Assembly: GCA_029937135.1 (NCBI GenBank)
Contig: JAPYQX010000009.1
Location: 1-22,576, forward strand
Reading direction: 5' to 3'
Length of the DNA stretch: 22,576 bases
Source of the DNA: Nitrospinota bacterium
Lineage (GTDB): Bacteria > UBA8248
The notes under the pieces are model-generated. The model was given only the letters and a program-made list of their open reading frames with translations, had not been told where the DNA came from and searched no databases. A program made the translations under genes and the position numbers. Below, one piece after another: positions 1-7,290 of the stretch; position 1 is the first letter of the stretch, and every line of letters begins with the position of its first letter.

Positions 1-2
1 AT

Positions 3-506
3 TATAAGCTCTATCCCCGGTCGGCGGCGGCGGTGAGGTGCGTGAACGAAGCGGGACTGCTGGTAATTTTGGTGACGAATCAGGCGGGCGCTGCGCGGGG
101 GTATTTTCCGCTGGAGATGATCGGGCGCGTCCATGAAAAGCTCGAAGCGGAGTTGGCGCGCCAGGGGGCGCATCTCGATGCCATCTATATGTGTCCCTAT
201 CACCCAAGCTCCGATGACCCCGCCCTGGCCGTGGATTCCGATATGAGAAAGCCCAGGCCCGGAATGCTCCTCCAGGCGGCGAAGGATCACGGTGTTGACC
301 TCGGGCGTTCCTATATGATCGGGGATAAATACTCCGATATGGAATGCGGATGGGCCGCGGGCTGCCGGGGCGCTTATGTGCTCACCGGCTACGGGCGCGG
401 CTCGCGGGATCATTTCGGCGATGGCTGGACCCGCCAGCCCGACATCCTCGCCGAGGACGCCTATCAAGCCGTCCAGTTGATTCTCGATGAAAGGAATGGG
501 GGTTAG
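3..506 (+). CDS. gmhB: D-glycero-D-manno-heptose-1,7-bisphosphate 7-phosphatase (GmhB), 5' end missing
   Basis: HAD-superfamily phosphatase of the ADP-heptose pathway; it removes the 7-phosphate to give heptose 1-phosphate, the substrate of RfaE2. The frame is open to the window edge, so about 35 N-terminal residues, including the catalytic DxDGT motif, lie upstream. Visible are HAD motif II (VTNQAG), the CPYHP loop, the motif III lysine (RKPRPGM) and motif IV (GDKYSDM). E. coli GmhB binds zinc with Cys-x-His plus a later Cys-x-Cys just before RKP. Here the first pair is kept, but the second is Ser-Asp-Met, so the zinc site looks lost. The stop codon abuts the ATG of the kinase gene with no spacer, so the two are probably translated together. 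The internal GTG at 33 is not needed as a start, because homology begins before it. Confidence 0.93.
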   Translation, partial: YKLYPRSAAAVRCVNEAGLLVILVTNQAGAARGYFPLEMIGRVHEKLEAELARQGAHLDAIYMCPYHPSSDDPALAVDSDMRKPRPGMLLQAAKDHGVDLGRSYMIGDKYSDMECGWAAGCRGAYVLTGYGRGSRDHFGDGWTRQPDILAEDAYQAVQLILDERNGG

Positions 507-1499
507 ATGACCCAGTCCCTTCGCGAATATGTCGAGGGGTTTCCCTCGCTGCGGGTGGCGGTTGTGGGCGACTATATCGCCGATGAATTTATCCACGGGG
601 ACACCTCCCGTATCAGCCGTGAGGCTCCGGTCATCGTTCTCGACTTCAACTCGCGGGAAATTCTCCCCGGTGGCGGAGGAAACGCCGCCATGAACGCGGC
701 CTCTCTTGGGGGGAAGGTCATGGCCATCGGCGCCCTCGGGGCGGATGCGAACGGCGAGGCTCTGAGGCGCGCCGCCGAGGCGGGCGGGGTTGATGCCGGG
801 AATCTTTTTCTCGACGAGGGGCGGTTCACCCCGACCAAGACGCGCATCATGGCCGGTGGGCGAAACACCAGCCGTCAGCAGGTGATCCGAATCGATCACG
901 AGCGCCAGCTGGAGGTGGGGGGAGAGCTGGAAGCCCGGATTCTCGGTGCGCTCGATGCACTTCCGGGCAATGGCGTTAACGCATTGATCGTCTCCGACTA
1001 CGGCCTGGGGGTAGTGACCGATGCCGTCCGGGAGGCCGCGGGCCGTCTGGCGCGGGAGATGATCGTCACGGTGGATAGCCGTCACCGCGCCGATGCATAT
1101 AAGGGAATAACGGCGATCACTCCGAACGAGGAGGAGGTCGAGAGGCTTCTCGGCTACGTTCCCGAGGGGGACCGCCTGGGCGATGCGGGAGCGGCCCTGC
1201 TGGAGCGGACCGGGGCTCGCGCGGTGCTCATTACCCGGGGGAGTAAGGGAATGAGCGTTTTTGAAAACGGCGGGGCAAGGCGGGATATCCCCGTATTCGG
1301 GTCCGAGGAGGCTTCTGATGTCACGGGCGCGGGGGACACGGTCATTTCCGCGTTCACGCTCTCGCTGGCCGCCGGAGCGCCGCCGCCGGACGCGGCCGAA
1401 ATCGCCAATCGGGCCGCGGGACTTGTCGTCATGAAGCGTGGTACGGCGACGGTTTACCGCGAAGAGCTTCTCGGAATGTTGGAGGGGGACCAGAGTTGA
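507..1499 (+). CDS. rfaE1: D-glycero-beta-D-manno-heptose-7-phosphate kinase (RfaE domain 1)
   Basis: PfkB/ribokinase-family sugar kinase that phosphorylates heptose 7-phosphate at C1 in the cytoplasm. The 330-residue product has the expected N-terminus (VAVVGDYIADEFIHG), the Gly-rich substrate loop (LPGGGGNAAMNAASLG) and the C-terminal PfkB signature DVTGAGDT, with the catalytic Asp near residue 277. In E. coli this activity is the N-terminal half of bifunctional HldE; here kinase and adenylyltransferase are separate genes. The ATG directly follows the gmhB stop, and the TGA stop overlaps the TTG start of rfaE2. Position between gmhB and rfaE2 fixes its role in the beta (ADP-heptose) branch. 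Confidence 0.95.
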   Translation: MTQSLREYVEGFPSLRVAVVGDYIADEFIHGDTSRISREAPVIVLDFNSREILPGGGGNAAMNAASLGGKVMAIGALGADANGEALRRAAEAGGVDAGNLFLDEGRFTPTKTRIMAGGRNTSRQQVIRIDHERQLEVGGELEARILGALDALPGNGVNALIVSDYGLGVVTDAVREAAGRLAREMIVTVDSRHRADAYKGITAITPNEEEVERLLGYVPEGDRLGDAGAALLERTGARAVLITRGSKGMSVFENGGARRDIPVFGSEEASDVTGAGDTVISAFTLSLAAGAPPPDAAEIANRAAGLVVMKRGTATVYREELLGMLEGDQS

Positions 1500-1999
1500 A
1501 CAGTCCGATTGGCTCCTTCGGCGGAAAGCTATTTACCACAGATGAACTCGTTGAGGCGGTGGAGTGCGACAAAAAAGCCGGGAGACGTGTGGTATTCACG
1601 AATGGCTGCTTTGATTTACTCCACGCCGGCCATGTGCGCTACCTCCGCGAGGCGCGCGCGCTGGGTGATGTCCTGATTATTGCCGTGAATTCGGATGAAT
1701 CGGCCCGGCGGCTCAAAGGGGAGGGCAGGCCGTACACCACTCAGGATGAACGCCTCGAAATTCTCTCCGCCCTTGAGATGGTGAATTATCTTGTTTTATT
1801 CGATGAAGGCAATGTTTCGAGCCTCCTCCTTTCGTTGAAACCCCATGTCCATGCGAAAGGAACCGACTACACCATCGAAACTGTTCCGGAGCGCGAGACG
1901 GTGAAAAGTTATGGCGGAGAGGTGGCCATCTGCGGCGATCCCAAGGATCATTCCTCAACGGAAATCGGTTCGCGTACAGGCCCGCCCGAATCGAGATGA
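1496..1999 (+). CDS. rfaE2: D-glycero-beta-D-manno-heptose-1-phosphate adenylyltransferase (RfaE domain 2)
   Basis: Nucleotidyltransferase that joins heptose 1-phosphate to AMP from ATP, giving ADP-D-glycero-D-manno-heptose. The 167-residue protein has the cytidylyltransferase-like core: FTNGCFDLLHAGH with the HxGH nucleotide motif, then AVNSDESARRLKG, and a C-terminal GDPKDHSST segment typical of stand-alone RfaE2. The start is TTG at 1496, overlapping the kinase stop in the tetranucleotide TTGA, with GGAGGGGGA at 1481-1489 as ribosome binding site. The stop overlaps the next ATG as ATGA. Translation is therefore probably coupled on both sides. No hldD epimerase is seen nearby, so the L,D-epimer would need one encoded elsewhere. 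Confidence 0.94.
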   Translation: MNSPIGSFGGKLFTTDELVEAVECDKKAGRRVVFTNGCFDLLHAGHVRYLREARALGDVLIIAVNSDESARRLKGEGRPYTTQDERLEILSALEMVNYLVLFDEGNVSSLLLSLKPHVHAKGTDYTIETVPERETVKSYGGEVAICGDPKDHSSTEIGSRTGPPESR

Positions 2000-3057
2000 C
2001 CGATCGGTTCCTCCTCGTGCGCCTCGGCGCCGTCGGAGATGTCATTCATACCCTGCCGTTGGCAAGTGCGATCCGGGATGCTTTTCCCTTGTCCAAGATA
2101 TTCTGGGCGGTGGCGCCGGGGCCGAGCGTGCTTCTCGAGGGAAACCCCGATATCAATCAAGTGGTTGTCGTGGATTCGAAGTCCTGGACAAGGGGGGGCG
2201 TCCTGAAAATCCCCTCGGAGCTGCGCCGGACTTTTACTATTCTAAAAAGGTTGGGGGCCGGCGTCGCCATCGATGCGCAGGGTTTGATTAAAAGCGGGGT
2301 GATCGCCTGGGCCTCGGGCGCGGAGATGAGGATCGGTTTTGAGCAGCGCGCCTGCCGGGAGGGGCTGAACGTCGTTTTTACGACCCATTGGGCGAAGGCT
2401 ATCGAGGGTCCTCACCATGTCATCGAAAAAAATCTTTCCCTGCTCGAGCCGCTTGGCGTATCCCGGCCGGTGGACGGTGGGATTCGTTTTCCGCTTCCCG
2501 AGCAGGCCGGCGAAGGGGAAGAGGCGGAGGCCTGGCTTCGCCGGGAGGGTTTGTTGTCCGGCCACCCGCTGCTGATCATGCATCCCGGTGCGGGATGGGA
2601 GACGAAGCGGTGGGAAGCTGGGCGCTATGCCGCCCTCGGCGACGCATGGGCGGAGATTTCGGGCGGGCGCACCCTGCTGACTTGGGGGCCCGGAGAGGAA
2701 GAGGAGGCCAGGCGGGTGGCGGCTACCATGCGCTCCGGCGCCGCCCTGGCCCCTCCGACCGGCATCCGTCAACTCATGGCATTGATTCGGCGGGCGGATG
2801 TTTTCGCCGGTGGCGATACGGGACCGCTTCATCTGGCGGCGGCCCTTGGCGTGAGGTGCCTGGCCCTTATTGGACCGACGGAACCCTGGCGCAACGGCCC
2901 CTGGGGAGAGGGACATGCCGTTCTTCACCACCGTCTTGCCTGTAGTGGATGTTATGGCAGGACCTGCCCGGACATTGAGTGCCTTGACCTTATCGGTGCG
3001 GATGAAGCAATACTGGCTATTCGGAATCTATGGAATACCCATGAAAATTCCCGCTAA
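1996..3057 (+). CDS. waaC: LPS heptosyltransferase I-like protein (GT9)
   Basis: GT9 glycosyltransferase expected to add ADP-heptose to Kdo of the inner core at the cytoplasmic face of the inner membrane. The 353-residue product opens with LLVRLGAVGDVIHTLP, the GT9 N-terminal motif in the WaaC-like form. It continues with AIDAQGLIKSG, typical of WaaC rather than WaaF, and has the C-terminal ADP-heptose-binding motif GGDTGPLHLAAALG with Asp near residue 274. A Cys-rich tail (ACSGCYGRTCPDIECL) matches many GT9 proteins. The ATG overlaps the rfaE2 stop. Supply of its donor by the three preceding genes supports heptosyltransferase I. Specificity (I versus II) is inferred from motif resemblance only. 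Confidence 0.88.
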   Translation: MTDRFLLVRLGAVGDVIHTLPLASAIRDAFPLSKIFWAVAPGPSVLLEGNPDINQVVVVDSKSWTRGGVLKIPSELRRTFTILKRLGAGVAIDAQGLIKSGVIAWASGAEMRIGFEQRACREGLNVVFTTHWAKAIEGPHHVIEKNLSLLEPLGVSRPVDGGIRFPLPEQAGEGEEAEAWLRREGLLSGHPLLIMHPGAGWETKRWEAGRYAALGDAWAEISGGRTLLTWGPGEEEEARRVAATMRSGAALAPPTGIRQLMALIRRADVFAGGDTGPLHLAAALGVRCLALIGPTEPWRNGPWGEGHAVLHHRLACSGCYGRTCPDIECLDLIGADEAILAIRNLWNTHENSR

Positions 3058-3083
3058 GTATGCGAAAATAAAAGGAGTTTTAA

Positions 3084-4031
3084 GTGTCTAGCTTCTTAGT
3101 GACCGGCGCCGCCGGGTTCATCGGTTCGCATCAGTGCGAGCGTTTGCTCGCCGATGGCGCCCGGGTCGTTGGTGTGGATAGGTTTTCAACCTTTTACGGG
3201 AGAGAAGACAAGGAGGCGAATCTCCAGGCGCTTCGGGATACGGACGGTTTTGATTTTATCGAGATGGATTTGAGCAAGGATTCCCTCGATGAAATCGTAT
3301 CGGGGGTGGACGGCGTTTTCCATCTGGCGGCCCAGGCCGGGGTGCGCGATAGCTGGGGCAAGGCTTTTTCGGTTTACCTCGATGACAACAACCTCTCGAC
3401 CCAGCGGCTTTTAGAAGCTTGCCGGGACCGGAAACTCAAGGCTTTTGTTTATGCTTCCTCCTCGTCAATCTACGGAGACGCTCTCGAGGGGCCGACAAAA
3501 GAGGAGGCCGTTCCAAGACCGGTATCGCCCTACGGTGTATCCAAACTGGCCGGAGAGCACCTTTGTTATCTGTATTACAGGAATTTTGGAATCCAAACGG
3601 TGGCCCTCCGCTATTTCACCGTATATGGTCCTCGCCAGCGGCCGGATATGGCGTTTCGCCGGTTTATCACGGCGGGAATCGAGGGCAAGCCGATTTCGGT
3701 ATACGGTGACGGGGAGCAGAGCCGGGATTTCACCTTCGTGGCCGATGCCGCCGAGGGGAATTATCAGGCCATGATGAAGGGGAAAGCCGGGTCGGTTTAC
3801 AATATCGGCGGGGGGCACCGGGCTACCTTGAATGAAGTGATTGCCCTGATAGGCGAGATTCAGGGCGCCCCGCTCAAGGAGATACGGGAGGAAGTCCAAA
3901 AAGGGGACGTTCGCCACACCTGGGCGGATACCTCTCTGGCGAGAGCGGAAATTGATTTTCAGCCGAAAACGAAATTAAGGGAAGGCCTCAAGGCTGAGCA
4001 CGAATGGCTCTTAGGGAGAATAAAGAGATGA
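3084..4031 (+). CDS. NAD-dependent nucleotide-sugar 4-epimerase (UDP-glucuronate/UDP-glucose epimerase-like)
   Basis: Extended short-chain dehydrogenase likely to interconvert UDP-sugars (for example UDP-GlcA/UDP-GalA or UDP-Glc/UDP-Gal) for the core. It shows the Rossmann motif TGAAGFIGSH at the N-terminus, the SSSSIYGD serine region, and the catalytic YGVSK with Tyr150 and Lys154. The segment RYFTVYGPRQRPDMA is typical of the UDP-glucuronate/UDP-glucose epimerase group. It does not look like HldD. The start is GTG at 3084 behind AAAGGAG (3071-3077); the 26-nt gap after the heptosyltransferase is one of the few real gaps in the operon. The end overlaps the next gene as ATGA. The exact substrate cannot be read from motifs. 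Confidence 0.85.
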   Translation: MSSFLVTGAAGFIGSHQCERLLADGARVVGVDRFSTFYGREDKEANLQALRDTDGFDFIEMDLSKDSLDEIVSGVDGVFHLAAQAGVRDSWGKAFSVYLDDNNLSTQRLLEACRDRKLKAFVYASSSSIYGDALEGPTKEEAVPRPVSPYGVSKLAGEHLCYLYYRNFGIQTVALRYFTVYGPRQRPDMAFRRFITAGIEGKPISVYGDGEQSRDFTFVADAAEGNYQAMMKGKAGSVYNIGGGHRATLNEVIALIGEIQGAPLKEIREEVQKGDVRHTWADTSLARAEIDFQPKTKLREGLKAEHEWLLGRIKR

Positions 4032-4225
4032 CCATCGATAAGGAGTTGCTTGAAATTCTTGCGTGCCCCGTAAGCAAGAAGCCTCTGGAGCTTAGCGAGG
4101 ACGGGAATTTTCTCATCTGCAAGGACTCGAAACTTGTCTACCGGATACAGGACGATATTCCCATCATGATGGTGGATGAGGCCATACCGCTTGATGAGTG
4201 GGAAAAGAGTCAGGGGAAAGGCTAG
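4028..4225 (+). CDS. UPF0434/Trm112-like small protein (YcaR type)
   Basis: A 65-residue protein of the Trm112/UPF0434 family, a zinc-ribbon-like fold. The body LLEILACPVSKKPLEL, a second Cys strand (LICKDSKLVYRIQD) and DDIPIMMVDEA are the standard family layout. One zinc-ligand position is changed: the usual CPxC is CPVS here, a variant I recall in some homologues. In E. coli the relative ycaR lies between lpxK and kdsB, so the link to LPS genes recurs, but its biochemical role there is unsettled. I chose ATG 4028 over the in-frame ATG at 4004 because it overlaps the epimerase stop as ATGA, has AGGGAG about 10 nt upstream, and matches the family start. Confidence 0.85.
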   Translation: MTIDKELLEILACPVSKKPLELSEDGNFLICKDSKLVYRIQDDIPIMMVDEAIPLDEWEKSQGKG

Positions 4226-4227
4226 GG

Positions 4228-5046
4228 ATGCCGGAGGTGGCCGAGCGCAGCGGCGGCCCGACGGTGCGCCTGGAGGCTGGAGCGCAGCGCCAACCTGTGA
4301 GCGTAGCCATCGTCGCGAGGAACGAGGCCGCCCGAATCGGGGCTTGTCTCGACAGCGTGGCCTGGGCGGATGAAATCATCGTCATCGATAGCGAAAGCGA
4401 GGATGACACGCAGGCCATCTGCCGCAATCGCGGCGCGACGGTCCTCGAAGCTCCCTGGAAGGGCTACTCGGCCCAAAAAAATCTGGCGCTCGAAAAGACG
4501 AGTCATCTCTGGATACTGAGTCTCGATGCGGATGAGGTAGTCACCGAGGCTCTTCGGGAGGAAATTTTAAAGGTTCTTGGCCATGACGGGCCGGCCGATG
4601 GCTACCGTCTCCCCCGGAAAAACATATTTTTCGGAAAATGGCTTCGCCACGGCGACCATTGGCCGGACTACCAGGTCCGCCTTTTTCGCAAGGAGCAGGG
4701 CAGTTTCAATAAAAAGCAGGTTCACGAATCGGTGGACGTAAACGGGAAAGTGGATTCCCTCATCGAACCCCTCGAACATCGCAGCTACAAGGATATCGGT
4801 GATTTTTTCGACCGTCAGGTGCGCTATGCCGGGCTGGCGGCGGAGGAACTCCACTCGCAGGGACGCAAGCCCGGCGCCTCCGATTTTCTCGCTCGCCCGA
4901 TTTGGCGATTTGTGAAGGGGTATGCCCTCAAGGGCGGCTGGCGGGATGGGCGCGAGGGATTCATCGTCTCGGCCGGTTATGCCTACTATGTTTTTATGCG
5001 GTCCGCCTTCCTCTGGGAGAGGCGCCGAGGACGTGAAACCACTTAA
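4228..5046 (+). CDS. Glycosyltransferase family 2, WaaE/KdtX-like LPS core transferase
   Basis: Cytoplasmic GT-A fold glycosyltransferase, probably adding a hexose to the inner-core heptose or Kdo region. The N-terminus VSVAIVARNEAARIGACLDSV is the GT2 nucleotide-binding start. DEIIVIDSESEDDT follows, and LDADE near residues 99-103 is the metal-binding DxD-type motif. The C-terminal part (GGWRDGREGFIVSAGYAYYVF) is characteristic of the WaaE/KdtX (lipopolysaccharide core beta-1,4-glucosyltransferase-like) group. An in-frame ATG at 4198 exists, but ATG 4228 lies 2 nt after the previous stop with AGGGGAAAG upstream, giving 272 residues and less overlap. The acceptor sugar is not determined. Confidence 0.87.
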   Translation: MPEVAERSGGPTVRLEAGAQRQPVSVAIVARNEAARIGACLDSVAWADEIIVIDSESEDDTQAICRNRGATVLEAPWKGYSAQKNLALEKTSHLWILSLDADEVVTEALREEILKVLGHDGPADGYRLPRKNIFFGKWLRHGDHWPDYQVRLFRKEQGSFNKKQVHESVDVNGKVDSLIEPLEHRSYKDIGDFFDRQVRYAGLAAEELHSQGRKPGASDFLARPIWRFVKGYALKGGWRDGREGFIVSAGYAYYVFMRSAFLWERRRGRETT

Positions 5047-6142
5047 CATTCTCCATACCGAGGCCTCCCCTGGCCTGGGAGGGCAGGAAAAGCGCGTCCT
5101 CCTCGAGGCGGCCTTTCTCCTGAAAAGAGGGCACAGTGTCCTCGTTGTGGGCCAGCCCGATAGCCTGATTGGACGGGAGGCAAGGCAAAGCGGCGTACCA
5201 TTTCGAAGTGTACGAATGAGAACCAGTTGGGACCCGGTGGCTTTCGCGCGGCTCCTGTCCCTGATTCGGGAAACCCGCCCCGATGTCATACACACGCATT
5301 CCAGCAAGGACAGCTGGCTGGCCGGGCTGGTGGGCCGGTTGCTGGGTGTTCCGATCATCAGGACACGCCATGTATCGATCCCTGCCAGTGGTCATCTTTT
5401 CAATTGGGTTTACCGCCTGCCGAGCCGGATAATGACGACGGCGGAACTCACTCGCTGGATGCTGGCCGAAGCCGGTCTGTGCGACTCTTCGAGGATTTCC
5501 GTACTCCCCACAGGCGTGGATATTTCTCTATTCAACGAAGAAGTCTCCGGCGCTGCTTTTCGGGCGGAGTTCGACGTGCCCGAGGGCGTTCCGATGGTGG
5601 GGCTTGTCGCCAACCTTAGAAAGAGTAAAGGGGTGGAGCATTTTCTGGCCGCGGCCCGGCTTGTTAAGGAAAAGGGAAACGCCACCCGTTTTTTTGTTGT
5701 CGGAGAGGGGCACTGGGGGGAAATCTTCCGGGAGCAGGCCAGGGAGCTCGGGCTGGCGGACGGCACGGTTACCTTCACCGGCTACCGGGACGATATCCCC
5801 GAGGTCATGGCCGCCCTCGATCTGTTGGTGATCGCCTCGACGCGGACGGAGGGAATTCCCCAGGTCGCTCTTCAGGCGATGTCCATGGGGGTGGCTATTG
5901 TCGGGACCGATATCGGCGGTGTCCCCGAGGCGATTCTCCCGGCGGAAGCGGGGGTAGTGGTTCCTCCGGGAGATCCGGACGCCATGGCCGGGGCCGTGGG
6001 GGAATTAATCGGGGATTCCGGCCGGAGAAAGCAGATGGGCGCTTCGGGAAGATTGTTCGTCAGGGAACATCATACAGTTGATAAAATGCTCGACGAGACG
6101 GTGCGGATTTACGAGGAGGTGGTATCGGCATGCGCCAGCTGA
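5033..6142 (+). CDS. Glycosyltransferase family 4 (first of three related copies)
   Basis: GT-B retaining glycosyltransferase, about 369 residues. The N-terminal domain starts ILHTEASPGLGGQEKRVLLE, the acceptor-side Gly-rich loop of GT4 enzymes, and includes RPDVIHTHSSKDSWLAG. The C-terminal donor domain has VGLVANLRKSKG and TRTEGIPQVALQAMSMG. The usual E-x7-E motif reads Glu273-x7-Gln281, so the second acid is replaced by Gln. A longer frame begins at 4922, but the first ~37 residues would overlap the GT2 gene and do not resemble the family. GTG 5033, with GGGAGAGG at 5015-5022, begins right at the conserved fold. The copies at 6130 and 9089 share its layout, so all three look like paralogues. 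Sugar specificity is unknown. Confidence 0.87.
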   Translation: MKPLNILHTEASPGLGGQEKRVLLEAAFLLKRGHSVLVVGQPDSLIGREARQSGVPFRSVRMRTSWDPVAFARLLSLIRETRPDVIHTHSSKDSWLAGLVGRLLGVPIIRTRHVSIPASGHLFNWVYRLPSRIMTTAELTRWMLAEAGLCDSSRISVLPTGVDISLFNEEVSGAAFRAEFDVPEGVPMVGLVANLRKSKGVEHFLAAARLVKEKGNATRFFVVGEGHWGEIFREQARELGLADGTVTFTGYRDDIPEVMAALDLLVIASTRTEGIPQVALQAMSMGVAIVGTDIGGVPEAILPAEAGVVVPPGDPDAMAGAVGELIGDSGRRKQMGASGRLFVREHHTVDKMLDETVRIYEEVVSACAS

Positions 6143-7290
6143 AAATTATCCAGGTTATCAGCAGTCCGTGGTGGACGGGTCCGGCCGAGCCCGCTCTTTT
6201 CCTGACCGATGCCCTGGGCAAGCGGGGCCATGACATGCATTTTGTTTGCGTGGGCGGCGATGCGCTTGAAGAGCAGGCCGAGGCGGCCGGCTATCCGCGG
6301 ATCGAGGATGTGGACCCCACCCGGAGCCTGAGCCCCATGCGGATTTGGGGATCCGTCAGCGCCTTGGCCAGCCTCATCGATAAGGTCGGCGCCGATATTG
6401 TTCACTGCCATCTTACGGCTGACAACTGGATTGCTTACTTCGCTATTCAAAGAGCAAAAAGCCGGCCCCGCCTTGTACGAACGGTTCATCACCCACGGGC
6501 GGCGAAATCGAACTTTTTCAACAAGTACCTCCTGACTCGCATGACGGACGGCGTAATCGGCGTGAATAGCCATATCGCCGGAATACTGAAAAACCAGTTG
6601 CAGGTCCCCCCCGCCCGGCTCCATATGGTCCGGGGCGGGGTGGATATCGAGCGCTTCCGCCCGGCCTCGATCGAGTCTCGCGCTAATGGGCGGGATATCC
6701 TGGAGCTTCCCAACAAGGCAGTCCTCATCGGAATTGTCTCCCGCCTGGCCCCGGACCGGGGATACATGACCCTTCTCGAATCGTTTCACCTTCTCGCCGC
6801 GAAGGTGCCCGGGGTTCACCTTGTGATTGTCGGAAAGGGAGAATATCTCCCGACTATCCGGGAGCGTGTCACTTCATTGGGCCTGAATGAGCGGGTGCAT
6901 TTCCCCGGTTATACCGAGGAGGAGCTTCCCGACGTGCTCGCGGGGCTCGATATTTTCACCTTGCTCGCACCGGGGTCGGAGGGGACCAGCCGTGCCCTGC
7001 TCGAGGCGATGGCGATGGGAATTCCCTGCGTTGTGACCTCGCACAATGGTCTCGACGAAGCGGTCCGCGATGGCGTGACATCCTATGTCGTACCGCCGAA
7101 TAATTCCGGCGCCCTTGCGGCCGCGCTCCAGAATCTGGTCACCGACAAGAGCAAGCGCACCCAGTTTGGCCGCGCCGGGCGGCAGCGGGTGGAGCGGCAC
7201 TTCTATAACGGATACCGGGGAGAAATGGTCGAAAATATTTATGCCCAGATTCTGGGGATATCACAGTCGCCCAAGGAGATGCGGCGGTGA
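6130..7290 (+). CDS. Glycosyltransferase family 4 (second related copy)
   Basis: GT-B retaining glycosyltransferase of 386 residues, presumably acting on the LPS core in the cytoplasm. It begins IIQVISSPWWTGPAEPALFL, has ADIVHCHLTADNWIAY and LVRTVHHPRAAKSNFFNKYL in the acceptor domain, and IGIVSRLAPDRGY in the donor domain. The complete E-x7-E motif (EGTSRALLE) spans residues 284-292. The pattern H-x-H...D/E-x-W-x-A followed by VRTxH and an N-x-x-Y stretch is shared with the GT4 genes at 5033 and 9089. Start ATG 6130 overlaps the previous gene by 13 nt; the stop overlaps the transporter start as GTGA. Donor and acceptor cannot be named. Confidence 0.87.
   Translation: MRQLKIIQVISSPWWTGPAEPALFLTDALGKRGHDMHFVCVGGDALEEQAEAAGYPRIEDVDPTRSLSPMRIWGSVSALASLIDKVGADIVHCHLTADNWIAYFAIQRAKSRPRLVRTVHHPRAAKSNFFNKYLLTRMTDGVIGVNSHIAGILKNQLQVPPARLHMVRGGVDIERFRPASIESRANGRDILELPNKAVLIGIVSRLAPDRGYMTLLESFHLLAAKVPGVHLVIVGKGEYLPTIRERVTSLGLNERVHFPGYTEEELPDVLAGLDIFTLLAPGSEGTSRALLEAMAMGIPCVVTSHNGLDEAVRDGVTSYVVPPNNSGALAAALQNLVTDKSKRTQFGRAGRQRVERHFYNGYRGEMVENIYAQILGISQSPKEMRR

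Noticed and set aside
3084..4031. Assignment of the epimerase as HldD (ADP-heptose 6-epimerase)
   Set aside because: Context made this attractive, but the RYFTVYGPRQRPDMA segment and overall layout match UDP-sugar 4-epimerases, not HldD.
4922..5032. N-terminal extension of the first GT4 gene
   Set aside because: It lies wholly inside the GT2 gene in another frame and does not resemble a GT4 N-terminus; GTG 5033 is a better start.
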